Assembly (NCBI GenBank): GCA_017551095.1
Contig: JAFZMQ010000029.1
Span: 1-64,000 of the forward strand
From: Clostridia bacterium
GTDB lineage: Bacteria; Bacillota; Clostridia; UBA1381
DNA: 64,000 nucleotides
Reading direction: 5' to 3'
Below are positions 41,737 to 50,522 of the stretch, one piece after another. Each line of letters starts with the position of its first letter. Within the stretch, counting starts at the first letter, position 1. The translations under genes and the position numbers were made by a program. A model generated the notes under the pieces. The model worked only from the letters and a program-made list of their open reading frames with translations. It was not told the origin of the DNA and made no database searches.

Positions 41737-41744
41737 GAACTTAA

Positions 41745-41774
41745 AAAGCGTTTAACGGGTATGTTAAACGCTTT
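41745..41774. terminator. Terminator between the small membrane protein and RNase H genes
   Basis: Perfect 12-bp stem AAAGCGTTTAAC/GTTAAACGCTTT with a 6-nt loop. It can serve both convergent genes. Confidence 0.85.
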
Positions 41775-42351
41775 ATTTTATGCCGAGTGCTTCTTTTGCA
41801 AGGGCGTCCGCCCTGTCGTTATATTTATCGCCCGAATGGCCTTTAACCTTTTCAAACTCAACCAAAACCTTATCCTTTATGCTGTCATAATAGGCTTTAT
41901 ACGCGATTGTTCCTGCCTTGTTGGTTTTCCACTTTCCCGTCGCCCACGCCTCTATGCCCATATAATCATAGATTATCTTGACTGATTTTATACCTTTTTC
42001 CACGCAGTATCGCATAACAAATTCCGCACCTTTTATTTCGCCTGCGACATTACGCATTTCTGCCATCTCGCTGTCCGAAAATTTCTCGCTATGCTCCACC
42101 GTTTTATCGTCATGAAAAATCACGGCACCAAAGGAATATTCGCCTGTTTTTACATTAAAACTGCCGTCCACATATGCAACGGTTTCGGATGTTGGTATAA
42201 TCTTTTCGCCGATTAAATACGCCTTTGCGTCCGATTCTTTTGAAAAGGATTTGTATTCCGCTCCCGAAAAGCCGTCGACTTGCATACGGCAGCTTTCCCA
42301 GTCGGTAAATATCCCGATTTTTCTGCCGTTTTTCACCGCATAATATTTCAT
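41773..42351 (-). CDS. RNase H1 with N-terminal viroplasmin-type hybrid-binding domain
   Basis: 192 residues. The N-terminal domain (YYAVKNGRKIGIFTDWESC, GAEYKSFSKESDAKAYL) binds RNA-DNA hybrids; the RNase H fold follows, with active-site carboxylates in YVDGSF, AGEIKGAEF, IYDYMGIEAW and NDRADALAK. It cuts the RNA strand of RNA-DNA hybrids. Length and order are those of eukaryote-like bacterial RNase H1. Confidence 0.92.
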   Translation of the reverse strand: MKYYAVKNGRKIGIFTDWESCRMQVDGFSGAEYKSFSKESDAKAYLIGEKIIPTSETVAYVDGSFNVKTGEYSFGAVIFHDDKTVEHSEKFSDSEMAEMRNVAGEIKGAEFVMRYCVEKGIKSVKIIYDYMGIEAWATGKWKTNKAGTIAYKAYYDSIKDKVLVEFEKVKGHSGDKYNDRADALAKEALGIK

Positions 42352-42379
42352 TTACCGCTCCTTTTGCCGTTTGAATACA

Positions 42380-42412
42380 AAAATGCCCCCCATAAAATCA
42401 GGGAGGCATTTT
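42380..42412 (-). terminator. Terminator after the acidic membrane protein pair
   Basis: AAAATGCC-(C/T)-CCC arms form a 12-bp stem with one mismatch; on the minus strand a T run follows, just after the stop at 42414. Confidence 0.8.
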
Positions 42413-42413
42413 A

Positions 42414-43286
42414 TTATTCAGCTTCTTCGGCAGTTTCTGCCTCTTCTTCCACTTCTTCTACTTCTTCCTCGGCTGCTGTTTCTTCACTGTCAGCTTCTTC
42501 CTCTGTGTTAGCAGCATTTCGCTCTTCATATGCTTTCTTTGCTTCAAGGTCAACTGTTTTACGAACTTCTTTCCACTTTGTTTCAAGGGTTACTTCGTCA
42601 CCGAAACCGTATTTTTCCTTGAATTCTTCAAAATTGTCCTCGCCGATATATTTTTCAAGAGTGATTTCGCCCTCGGCTTTGCCCCAAGCGGTATCCTCTG
42701 TTACATCATCACCGAATCCGAGTAATTCCTTTAAATCGTCAAAGCTCATTCCATACATATTTGCAATACTGCTTACCGGCATTGTATAGTATGCTGCGGA
42801 TTCCTGTGTGTTACCCGGCATATCTGCGGGAAGACCGTACTGTTCAATAAAATCGGAAAGCTCCATCCCCGATTCTTCTGCTATATCGGCAATAGTTCTG
42901 CCTGTGATGTTTACATATCCCATATGGTTGTATTTATTGTAAAGTTTTGGGAATTTCCCTAATCCTAAAAGTATGCAGAACACTGCGAGAATAATAACGA
43001 TTAAGGCTGTTATTATTGCTTTTAGTGGGCTTTTCTTTGCTGTTTCAACTGCATCACCTGCAAATTCCTGCACTTCCGCTGCCGCTTCCGCCACATCTTC
43101 TGCAATTTCTTCCGCCTCTTCCTTAACTTCCTCCGCTATATCCTGTGCGAAACCCTCTGCGTCTTCTGCCGCATTTTCAATATTTTCCTGCACATCTTCT
43201 GCGATTTCCTTTACTTCTTCTGCGATTTCCTCTGCTGTCTCTTTAACTTCTTCCGCCATTTTTTCAAATTCTTTATTCTCGTCCAT
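42414..43286 (-). CDS. Acidic single-pass membrane protein, paralog A
   Basis: 290 residues. An acidic heptad-rich N-terminus (about residues 1-80, repeats of EEVKE/AEEIAE) precedes one membrane helix near residues 90-110. The outer part has repeats of about 45-55 residues of the form TIADIAEESGM-x-DFIEQYGL, then FDDLKELLGFGDDVTEDT and FEEFKEKYGFGDEVTLET. A Glu-rich tail ends it. Codon use is ordinary. It lies 17 bp after paralog B. No known domain; perhaps a scaffold between membrane and wall. Confidence 0.75.
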   Translation of the reverse strand: MDENKEFEKMAEEVKETAEEIAEEVKEIAEDVQENIENAAEDAEGFAQDIAEEVKEEAEEIAEDVAEAAAEVQEFAGDAVETAKKSPLKAIITALIVIILAVFCILLGLGKFPKLYNKYNHMGYVNITGRTIADIAEESGMELSDFIEQYGLPADMPGNTQESAAYYTMPVSSIANMYGMSFDDLKELLGFGDDVTEDTAWGKAEGEITLEKYIGEDNFEEFKEKYGFGDEVTLETKWKEVRKTVDLEAKKAYEERNAANTEEEADSEETAAEEEVEEVEEEAETAEEAE

Positions 43287-43303
43287 TTTTCTTCTCCTTT
43301 ATA

Positions 43304-43891
43304 TTATTCTGCCGAGGATTCGCTATCCTCTGCCTGTTCTTCCTGTAACTCTGAGATTATTTTTTGTGCGTCGCCAAGCGTTGTTTTTTCTGTAATTGCG
43401 TCCGGAAGTCCAGCCTGTCCCTTAAACTCGTCAAAGGTTGTGCCCATATTTTCTACGTATTTTGACATAGGCATCAAGAGGTATGCATCCTGCCACAGCA
43501 TATTTTCGTCGGCTTCCGCTATTTCGTATTCTGCCAAAAGCTCATCAACCGTTTTGTCCTCATATTTCGCATAATTTGCCACTGTGAGCATTGATAAAAG
43601 TTCCGATTCCGTGGTTTTTTTAGTAACCTCACTATCTCCGAGTCCAAATTCCTCAATAAATTCGTCAACCGTCATATCACGGTCCTTTGCTATATCGGCA
43701 ACCGTAGTTTCCTTTTCCGGTCTCTCCGGCAAAATAGCTTTAATGTTGTCCTTTAACGCATATCCGCCCAAGCCTAAAAATACTAATATCAACACCGTTG
43801 CTATAATGCCAAAAAGCGGCGAACCTTTCTGCTTTTTTTGTTCTACTATCGGTTCATTTTTGCGTTTTTGTCTTGCCTGTCTTTCGCTCAT
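43304..43891 (-). CDS. Acidic single-pass membrane protein, paralog B
   Basis: 195 residues. A basic cytoplasmic start (MSERQARQKRKNE), one membrane helix near residues 25-45, then repeats like those of paralog A: TVADIAKDRDMTVDEFIEEFGLG, given as TVADIAKDRDM and VDEFIEEFGLG, and FDEFKGQAGLPDAITEKTT. It lacks the acidic coiled N-terminus. First gene of the pair, with its own promoter. Function unknown. Confidence 0.75.
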   Translation of the reverse strand: MSERQARQKRKNEPIVEQKKQKGSPLFGIIATVLILVFLGLGGYALKDNIKAILPERPEKETTVADIAKDRDMTVDEFIEEFGLGDSEVTKKTTESELLSMLTVANYAKYEDKTVDELLAEYEIAEADENMLWQDAYLLMPMSKYVENMGTTFDEFKGQAGLPDAITEKTTLGDAQKIISELQEEQAEDSESSAE

Positions 43892-43930
43892 TTTCTTTTC
43901 CTCCGTTGTTTTTAAGAAGTTTACCCATCT

Positions 43931-43959
43931 ACTATACCACTTTTTTTCAAGAATTGCAA
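43931..43959 (-). promoter_or_regulatory. Promoter of the acidic membrane protein pair
   Basis: TTGCAA-N17-TATAGT on the minus strand, 40 bp before paralog B. Confidence 0.55.
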
Positions 43960-43969
43960 GACAATTTTT

Positions 43970-44782
43970 TTATCTTGATAAAAAGTATGCAAAAATCACC
44001 ACCGCAAGAATTATTCTGTACCAGCCGAAAGGTGTAAAATCGTGCTTTTTAACAAATTCCACAAGGAATTTAATGGAGAAAACAGAAACGATATATGCCG
44101 TTGTCATGCCGACAAGCAAAAGCCCAAGCTCCTCTCCGTTCATCACAAAACCATATTTTGCAATCTTTAAAAGACTTGCTCCAAACATTACAGGCACCGC
44201 CAAAAAGAAAGAAAATTCCGCCGCAACGGCTCTTGATGTGCCTAAAATCACCGCACCCAGAATTGTCGCTCCCGAGCGTGATGTTCCGGGGACTAAGGCT
44301 AACATCTGGAAAACGCCCATTAAAAGTGCCGTTTTATATGTAATATCGTCTATCGTTAATATTGTAGCCTCTTTTTTTCTTTTTTCTACTATTATAAATG
44401 CGATTCCGTACAGCAGAAGCATAAGTGCTACTGTAAACCAATTGTAGAGCTTTTCGTCAATATAATCGTCGAAAAGCAGTCCAACTACCGCCGCCGGAAT
44501 TTCCGCAACAAGCACCTTAAACCACATAGACCATGTAGCCTTTTTTTCCTGCGCTGTTTTCTTGGGCGAAAAGGGGTTTAATCTGTTAAAATACAGCGTT
44601 ACCACCGCCAAAATCGAGCCGAACTGTATCACAACCAAGAATAAGTCCACAAAATCCTTGTTTTGTCCGCCCAAAAGATGTATAAATTCATTTGCGAGTA
44701 TCATATGCCCCGTACTTGAAACGGGCAGCCACTCGGTTATACCTTGTATAATTCCTAATATTATTGCTTTAATAATTTCCAT
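43970..44782 (-). CDS. uppP: Undecaprenyl-diphosphatase UppP (BacA)
   Basis: 270 residues with about eight membrane helices. The signatures are GIIQGITEWLPVSSTGHMIL near the start (ITEWLPVSSTGH) and LVPGTSRSGATI in the second half. It recycles the undecaprenyl carrier for cell-wall synthesis and gives bacitracin resistance. It follows the lytic transglycosylase by 13 bp. Confidence 0.96.
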   Translation of the reverse strand: MEIIKAIILGIIQGITEWLPVSSTGHMILANEFIHLLGGQNKDFVDLFLVVIQFGSILAVVTLYFNRLNPFSPKKTAQEKKATWSMWFKVLVAEIPAAVVGLLFDDYIDEKLYNWFTVALMLLLYGIAFIIVEKRKKEATILTIDDITYKTALLMGVFQMLALVPGTSRSGATILGAVILGTSRAVAAEFSFFLAVPVMFGASLLKIAKYGFVMNGEELGLLLVGMTTAYIVSVFSIKFLVEFVKKHDFTPFGWYRIILAVVIFAYFLSR

Positions 44783-44795
44783 TTTTATCTCCTTT

Positions 44796-45323
44796 TCAAT
44801 TATACAGTCTGCTGTAAATTTTTGTAAAAAGCTTTACTCTTTTAACATATTTTTCCGTTTCGGCATACGGTACTTTAAAAAGCGTCTTGCCGTCGGTAGA
44901 ATAATTTTTGTCTCCAAGCCATCTTGTTACATTCCCCATACCGCCGTTATACGCTGCAAGTGCCGTTTCGGTATTTTCATACTTTTGCATAAGATACGAC
45001 AGGTAATAACAGCCCATTTTTATATTTATTTCAGGATTTTCTGCCATATCCGCCTCATACTCGATTCCGAGTTTTCCGGCAACCCAAAACGCCGTTTCGT
45101 CGGTCAGCTGCATAAGTCCCCTTGCAAGTCCCGAATGAGCTTTTTCGTTAAAACCGCTCTCGGCATAAATGACTCCCGAAACCAAGTCTTTGCTGAGTCC
45201 GTACTCGTCTGCGTATTTTTCTATGATGTCGGCATATTGCATAGGGAAAACCCTGTAAGCAGCATATATTCCTAAGCTGAAAAGAAGTGCCACGGCGAGT
45301 ATAAATATTATTATTCTTTTCAT
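44796..45323 (-). CDS. Membrane-anchored lytic transglycosylase
   Basis: 175 residues: a single N-terminal membrane helix or uncleaved signal, then an SLT domain. The catalytic glutamate is in IYAESGFN; SGLARGLMQLTDETAFWVA and AYNGGMGNVTRWL are the other family motifs. It cleaves peptidoglycan with anhydro-ring formation. It directly follows coaE with no gap, an arrangement common in Firmicutes. Confidence 0.93.
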   Translation of the reverse strand: MKRIIIFILAVALLFSLGIYAAYRVFPMQYADIIEKYADEYGLSKDLVSGVIYAESGFNEKAHSGLARGLMQLTDETAFWVAGKLGIEYEADMAENPEINIKMGCYYLSYLMQKYENTETALAAYNGGMGNVTRWLGDKNYSTDGKTLFKVPYAETEKYVKRVKLFTKIYSRLYN

Positions 45324-45893
45324 TCACTGAATCCTTTTTACTATTTCCGTTATGTCAATTTCTCCGCCGTTGTTTTCAATAATAAAATCACATTTTTTTC
45401 GGTAAAAACCATCCTCCTGTTGTGCTGAAATCCGCTTTTCCGCCTCGGTTTCGCTGATTTTATCGCGGTTTATTATCCGTTCTTTACGGATTTTTTTGTC
45501 CGCAAGAACTCCTATCATAAAATCACACTTAAATCCGCTCTCGATAAGCACCGCACCGTCAACAAAAACAACTCTGCCGTCCGACGCGTCAATCTTTTGT
45601 TGTATCTCCGCCAAAATATATTTATGTGTGATTTTTCCCAGCTTTTCGAGCTTTTTTGGCTCGGAAAAGGCAATTTCGCCTATTTTTTTCCGATTCGGCT
45701 TTCCGTTTTCTATAACGCCCTCGCCAAATTCCGCCCTGATTTCAGCAGCACATTCGGCTTGTTCAAGGCATTTATGTGCGACTTCATCTGCATCTATTAC
45801 CAAATAACCTGCATTTTTAAGCTGTGCGGAAATGTAGCTTTTGCCCGTTCCGCTACCGCCCGTTATTCCTACCACTTTTTTATTTTGCATCAT
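45324..45893 (-). CDS. coaE: Dephospho-CoA kinase
   Basis: 189 residues from ATG 45893; the next codon is also ATG and an upstream start at 45926 is less likely. The P-loop GGSGTGKS is at residue 12, and DADEVAH and the RLSAQQ-like RISAQQ follow. CoaE makes the last phosphorylation of coenzyme A. It overlaps the polA end by 14 bp. Confidence 0.92.
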   Translation of the reverse strand: MMQNKKVVGITGGSGTGKSYISAQLKNAGYLVIDADEVAHKCLEQAECAAEIRAEFGEGVIENGKPNRKKIGEIAFSEPKKLEKLGKITHKYILAEIQQKIDASDGRVVFVDGAVLIESGFKCDFMIGVLADKKIRKERIINRDKISETEAEKRISAQQEDGFYRKKCDFIIENNGGEIDITEIVKRIQ

Positions 45894-48486
45894 ACCAGCT
45901 CTTTCCCTCTGACATATCCGCAACAAGCGGAACAGACAGTTTTACGGCATTTTCCATCTCGGTTTTTAAAATGGTTTTTACCGTTTCTTTTTCATTTTCA
46001 TATGCCTCTATGATAAGTTCGTCATGCACCTGCAAAATGAGTTTTGAGCGGAATCCGCCCTCCTTTAATCTTCGGTAAATTCTTACCATTGCAAGTTTTA
46101 TTATGTCCGCTGCCGTACCCTGAATCGGCGTATTAAGTGCCACTCTTTCACCAAAAGCCCGTGTGTTAAAGTTTGACGACGCAATTTCGGGGATATACCG
46201 TCTGCGGTTTAGCATTGTTTCTACATAACCCGTATTCCGTGCCGTTTCCTTTATGTTTTGCATATATTCGCGGACACCGCTGTATTTTTCAAGATAGCTC
46301 CCAATATACTCCTTTGCCTGTTTTACCGAAATTTTAAGGTCCTGCGAAAGCGAATATTCGCCAATCCCGTAAACAATCCCGAAATTGACCGCTTTTGCCG
46401 CTCTTCTTTGTTCTTTGGTTACCATATCCTGCGGTATTCCCAAAACCTGCGACGCGGTAACTCTATGAATATCCTCATTTTTCAAAAACGCGTCAATCAT
46501 ATTTTTGTCCTTGGAAATATGTGCCAAAACCCTTAGTTCTATCTGTGAATAATCGGCGTCAAGGAAAACACACCCATCCTTTGCCACAAACATTTTTCGC
46601 ATCTGACTGCCAAGCTCTGTTCTTGTCGGAATGTTCTGCATATTAGGCTCTGTTGAGCTTATTCTGCCCGTAACGGTGGTCATCTGATTAAATACCGAGT
46701 GTATCCTGCCTGTTTTTTGATTTATTACCGCCATAAGCCCGTCACAATAGGTACTTTTTAGTTTAGAGAGGGTGCGGTATTCCAAAATTTTCGGGATTAT
46801 AGGGTGCTTTGTCTGCAACTTTTCCAGCACTTCCGCATTTGTGGAATATCCGCTTTTTGTCTTTTTTAAAGGCTTTAATTCGAGCTTGGTAAATAGTATT
46901 TCCGCCAATTGTTTTGGGGAGTTTATGTTAAATTCCTCACCTGCTAAGCCGTAAATTTCCGTAACAAGCAGGTCTATTTTTTCTGCGATTTGCCCGGAAA
47001 ACTCTTTCAGGCGGTCTTTATCTATCAAAACGCCCTCTTTTTGCATATCCGCCAAAACCTCGCAAAGAGGCAGCTCAACATCATAATAAAGCCGCTCCTG
47101 TCCATTTTCCTTTAATTTCGACTCGGTGATTTTCACAATCGGCATTACAGCAAGAACTTCTATCGCCAAGGTGTTTTCCTCGTCATCAAAAAGAGATAAC
47201 TGTTTTTTTGATGAAAATTCATAGCCCAAATATTCGTACGCGAGGTCGGAGACTGTATATGACGGGCGGGACGGGTTTATCAAGTATGCCGCAATAGCCG
47301 CGTCATAGCATACGCCGTTTAACTCATAATACACATACATATCCTTGATGTTTATTGTGTGTTTTTTTATATCCCTGTTCCGCAGAATATCGTGCAAAAA
47401 CCCCTCTGTTTCGCTGTTTACGGAAACCAAGTATCCAATTTTTCCTATCGCAAACGCCGCATTTTTGAGTTTTCCTTCCGAAAGCTCAAAAAGACAGGCA
47501 ACCTCGCCGTTTTTTTGTATTTTGTCGGCAAGTTTTTTCATTTCTGTGCCGCTATTTATAATCGTCGTTTTTGTGCCTTCCAAAAAATCAATTTTTTGCG
47601 TTTTTTCCTCTTTGGTTACGCCCATTCTTTGCATAACTTTATTGAGGTCAAGGCGTTTTAATATGTCGTAAAGCTCACTATTATGCGAAAAATCCTCCAA
47701 CACAAAGTTCTCAAAGTTGAGTTCTATCGGCACATTTCTGTCAATTGTCGCAAGTGTTTTTGACAAAAATGCCATATCTTTATCTTGCAGCAATTTTTCC
47801 GTATTTTTTGGTGTTATTCCAAAATTTTCTATATTTTCGTAAAGATTTTCTATGCCGTGAGCCGACGCAATTATCGCCATTGCCGTTTTTTCGCCTATGC
47901 CGTGAACACCCGGAATATTGTCCGAGCTATCACCCATAAGTGCCTTTACATCTATAAATTCTTTCGGGGTTACGCCGTAACGTTCAAAAACCGCACCGTC
48001 ATCATATATTTCCGTTTCTGTGTTTCCGCTTTTCGTTACCGTTAAAAGAATTTTTGTTTTCTGCGAGGCAAGTTGCAAATCATCCTTATCACCCGTTGCA
48101 ATTAAACATTCTACGCCGTCTTTTTCGCATACTGCCGAAACTGTGCCGATTATATCGTCCGCCTCAAAGCCCTCTTTTTCAAGTATGCATACGCCCATAG
48201 CCTTTAAAATATCCTTGGCAATCGGAATTTGCACTCTAAGCCCGTCAGGCATGGGCTTTCTCTGTGCCTTGTACTCTTTATACATTTTATGCCGGAATGT
48301 CGGTGCTTTTAAATCAAATGCCGCACAAACATAGTCGGGCTGATAATCGTCCATAAGTTTTAAAAAGGTCATAAAAAAACCGTAAATTGCGTTGGTCGGA
48401 GTTCCGTCCCTTGCCGACAGAAATTTGACCCCGTAAAATGCACGGTTTATAAGACTGTTTGAATCGATTATAAGAAGTTTTTTCAT
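45880..48486 (-). CDS. polA: DNA polymerase I
   Basis: 868 residues: N-terminal 5' nuclease (DSNSLINRAFYG, GFEADDIIGT, ATGDKDDLQL), a central exonuclease-like domain and a family A polymerase domain (QIELRVLAHIS, AVNFGIVYGIGEYSL, QVHDELIIEA). The first 3'-5' exonuclease motif should read DxE; here the matching strand is CLFELSEGKL, so proofreading is probably inactive, as in Bacillus. It fills gaps and removes primers. Confidence 0.97.
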   Translation of the reverse strand: MKKLLIIDSNSLINRAFYGVKFLSARDGTPTNAIYGFFMTFLKLMDDYQPDYVCAAFDLKAPTFRHKMYKEYKAQRKPMPDGLRVQIPIAKDILKAMGVCILEKEGFEADDIIGTVSAVCEKDGVECLIATGDKDDLQLASQKTKILLTVTKSGNTETEIYDDGAVFERYGVTPKEFIDVKALMGDSSDNIPGVHGIGEKTAMAIIASAHGIENLYENIENFGITPKNTEKLLQDKDMAFLSKTLATIDRNVPIELNFENFVLEDFSHNSELYDILKRLDLNKVMQRMGVTKEEKTQKIDFLEGTKTTIINSGTEMKKLADKIQKNGEVACLFELSEGKLKNAAFAIGKIGYLVSVNSETEGFLHDILRNRDIKKHTINIKDMYVYYELNGVCYDAAIAAYLINPSRPSYTVSDLAYEYLGYEFSSKKQLSLFDDEENTLAIEVLAVMPIVKITESKLKENGQERLYYDVELPLCEVLADMQKEGVLIDKDRLKEFSGQIAEKIDLLVTEIYGLAGEEFNINSPKQLAEILFTKLELKPLKKTKSGYSTNAEVLEKLQTKHPIIPKILEYRTLSKLKSTYCDGLMAVINQKTGRIHSVFNQMTTVTGRISSTEPNMQNIPTRTELGSQMRKMFVAKDGCVFLDADYSQIELRVLAHISKDKNMIDAFLKNEDIHRVTASQVLGIPQDMVTKEQRRAAKAVNFGIVYGIGEYSLSQDLKISVKQAKEYIGSYLEKYSGVREYMQNIKETARNTGYVETMLNRRRYIPEIASSNFNTRAFGERVALNTPIQGTAADIIKLAMVRIYRRLKEGGFRSKLILQVHDELIIEAYENEKETVKTILKTEMENAVKLSVPLVADMSEGKSWYDAK

Positions 48487-48498
48487 ATCTTTGTCCTT

Positions 48499-49173
48499 CT
48501 ATATGTTTTCTATCTGCCAATCGATAGGTGCTTTGTTCATTGCAATAAGCATATTATTCGCCTTAGCAAAATGTCCGCACCCGAAAAAGCCACGGTTTGC
48601 CGAAAGCGGACTCGGATGTGCTGCCGTCAGAATAATATGCCGGGGAGCAGTAATAAGCTCCTCTTTTTTCTTTGCATCATTTCCCCATAAAAGAAAAATA
48701 ACCGGTTTTTTCCGCTCGTTTAAAAGCTCGGTCACCCTATCGGTAAACCGCTCCCAACCCTTGCCCTTATGCGAATTTGCCTCACCGCTACGCACGGTGA
48801 GCGACGCATTTAACAAAAGTACGCCTTGCCTTGCCCATTTTTCAAGAAAGCCGTTATTGGGGATATAAAGCCCCAGCTCGTTTTTAAGCTCCTTATATAT
48901 GTTCTGTAATGACGGGGGGATATCCACGCCCTTTTGCACAGAAAAAGCAAGACCGTGTGCCTGATTTTCCTCGTGATACGGGTCCTGTCCGAAAATGACG
49001 ACTTTTGTGTCCTCATATCCCGTCCACCTGAATGCCGTAAATATATCATTTTTTTCGGGATAAACTCTGCCGTTTCGATATTCAGTTTCCAAAAAGGCGT
49101 CAAGCTCGGTTATGTATTCTTTTTGAAGTTCGTCCGCTAAAAGTGCGTCCCAATCTTTTGCTCCGATTTTCAT
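48499..49173 (-). CDS. ung: Uracil-DNA glycosylase
   Basis: 224 residues, family 1. Catalytic water-activating motif GQDPYHE near residue 65, LLLNASLTV and the DNA-intercalating [11 protein letters not shown]. It removes uracil from DNA at the start of base excision repair. It precedes polA by 12 bp, so both repair genes share a transcript. Confidence 0.97.
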   Translation of the reverse strand: MKIGAKDWDALLADELQKEYITELDAFLETEYRNGRVYPEKNDIFTAFRWTGYEDTKVVIFGQDPYHEENQAHGLAFSVQKGVDIPPSLQNIYKELKNELGLYIPNNGFLEKWARQGVLLLNASLTVRSGEANSHKGKGWERFTDRVTELLNERKKPVIFLLWGNDAKKKEELITAPRHIILTAAHPSPLSANRGFFGCGHFAKANNMLIAMNKAPIDWQIENI

Positions 49174-49209
49174 AAGTTTTATCCTTTTCTATACTTCTAA
49201 GACTTAGAG

Positions 49210-49296
49210 AAAATTGTTCACAGTGCCGTTTTGCAGCGAGCGGTGCTGTACTTTGTGTACCGCCCCGAGCGAAAAACGGTGCTGTGGGCAATTTTT
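49210..49296. repeat. Long imperfect inverted repeat, about 87 nt
   Basis: AAAATTG-TT-CACAG-TG-CCGTTTT at the left pairs with AAAACGG-TG-CTGTG-GG-CAATTTT at the right, and an inner GCGGT/ACCGC part continues near the centre. The sequence forms one long hairpin between the HprK-like gene and ung. T or A runs flank both sides, so it may act as terminator. It could also be a mobile or dispersed repeat. Confidence 0.75.
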
Positions 49297-50011
49297 ATTC
49301 TGCCTTAGGGGGTTTCATCGCGTTGTATGCCATATGTGCCGCTTCTTCCGATATTGTGCAGCTCATTGTATATACGGGAATTTTGGAAAGAACGGTATCT
49401 ACGCTCTTTAAAAGCAAATCCATGTCCCGCTCATCATACGGTCTTACTGTTTGCGTTAAAAGTTTTGACAGTACCGCACCGCCGTTTTCACGGCGTATTT
49501 TATTTTCTGTGCCACGCTCTAAAAAGCATATTCCCGCAAGGTTTGCACGAACATTTATGTTAAGGTCGGTTTTTCCGCTCCATGGCGTACCGTAAGCAAA
49601 AATCCCGTCCTTTTCTACCCTTATTGCCGGTTTATCGTCATTTAAAATTTTCGCCCTGTCCTTGCCGAACGCCTGTTGCCAGAGTGATGTGTGCGTCGAT
49701 TTTCCTACTCCGCTTGACGCGGAAAAAAGGTATGCATTTCCGTCCATCAGTACCGCTGATGAGTGGAGCATAAATCCGTCAAACTGCAAAAGCCCCGTAT
49801 AGAAAACACTGCCCGTATAAACATACTCGCACAAGCCCAAATCAAAGCCGTCTATTTCCTTGCACTTTTGTTCAAGAAATTCGTCCGAAATATATATCGT
49901 GAGGTCGGGCTTTCCGCCATTTTCTATGCGGTATGCTGCCGCCTGTTTTTTCATTCGGTCATACTTATATCCCAAGTCCACCGTCAATCCCGCTATTTTA
50001 TGAAGCTGCAC
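49295..50011 (-). CDS. HPr-kinase-like P-loop protein
   Basis: 238 residues. It has the P-loop SASSGVGKSTHTSLW, a NDDKPAIR motif and GTPWSGKTDLN, all typical of the HprK-like family. The N-terminal domain of true HPr kinase is absent. Relatives often sit beside peptide-modification genes, but none is here; neighbours are folA and ung. The substrate is unknown. A PTS enzyme I homologue lies 6 kb away; a link is speculative. Confidence 0.75.
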   Translation of the reverse strand: MQLHKIAGLTVDLGYKYDRMKKQAAAYRIENGGKPDLTIYISDEFLEQKCKEIDGFDLGLCEYVYTGSVFYTGLLQFDGFMLHSSAVLMDGNAYLFSASSGVGKSTHTSLWQQAFGKDRAKILNDDKPAIRVEKDGIFAYGTPWSGKTDLNINVRANLAGICFLERGTENKIRRENGGAVLSKLLTQTVRPYDERDMDLLLKSVDTVLSKIPVYTMSCTISEEAAHMAYNAMKPPKAE

Positions 50012-50023
50012 CTTTTTTCCTCC

Positions 50024-50512
50024 TTATTTTTCTACCTTTTTGTATGTGCAAAAGCTGATTATATGCCCGTTATCTTCGATTTTTTCCGATTCCGAAAAAA
50101 GCTGCCAATCCGCACTTTCGTCAAGATTTACCATGAACCTGTCGCAGTCCGCGGCTTCATGAACCTTTGTTATATAACACTCGTCACAATAATCCAAAAG
50201 CTGCTTATACACGCTTTCTCCGCCTATCACATATGCGTCATCTCTTATACCGTCAAGCGACAAAAGCTCATCTATGCCGTTTACCGTTTCCGCACCGTCC
50301 GGACGGAAATTCTTGTCTTTTGTCAAAACGATATTTCTCCTGTTTTTAAGCGGTTTTCCGTTTGGGAAACTTTCCAGATTTTTCCTGCCCAAAATCACAG
50401 TTTTTCCCATGGTTTTGTCCCTGAAAAACTGCATATCTTTGGGTATATTAAAGAGCAGTTTGTTATCCTTTCCGATTCCCCAGTTTTCCGATACGGCGGC
50501 AATAAGTTTCAT
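50024..50512 (-). CDS. folA: Dihydrofolate reductase
   Basis: 162 residues from ATG 50512, with AAGGAG upstream; a long upstream extension overlapping thyA is not real. It starts MKLIAAVSENWGIGKDNKLLF (LIAAVSENWGIG), and ILGRKNLESF and IGGESVYKQ are NADPH-site motifs. It regenerates tetrahydrofolate used up by ThyA. Its gap to thyA is 10 bp. Confidence 0.95.
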   Translation of the reverse strand: MKLIAAVSENWGIGKDNKLLFNIPKDMQFFRDKTMGKTVILGRKNLESFPNGKPLKNRRNIVLTKDKNFRPDGAETVNGIDELLSLDGIRDDAYVIGGESVYKQLLDYCDECYITKVHEAADCDRFMVNLDESADWQLFSESEKIEDNGHIISFCTYKKVEK

Positions 50513-50522
50513 TTTTATCTCC

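Noticed and set aside
42973-43395. 140-residue Ser-rich frame antisense to the acidic membrane protein
   Set aside because: It is the reverse of Glu/Ala repeats; the sense protein has a promoter, ribosome site and terminator.
45880-48486. Active proofreading domain in polA
   Set aside because: The DxE motif of exonuclease site I is not present at the expected strand.
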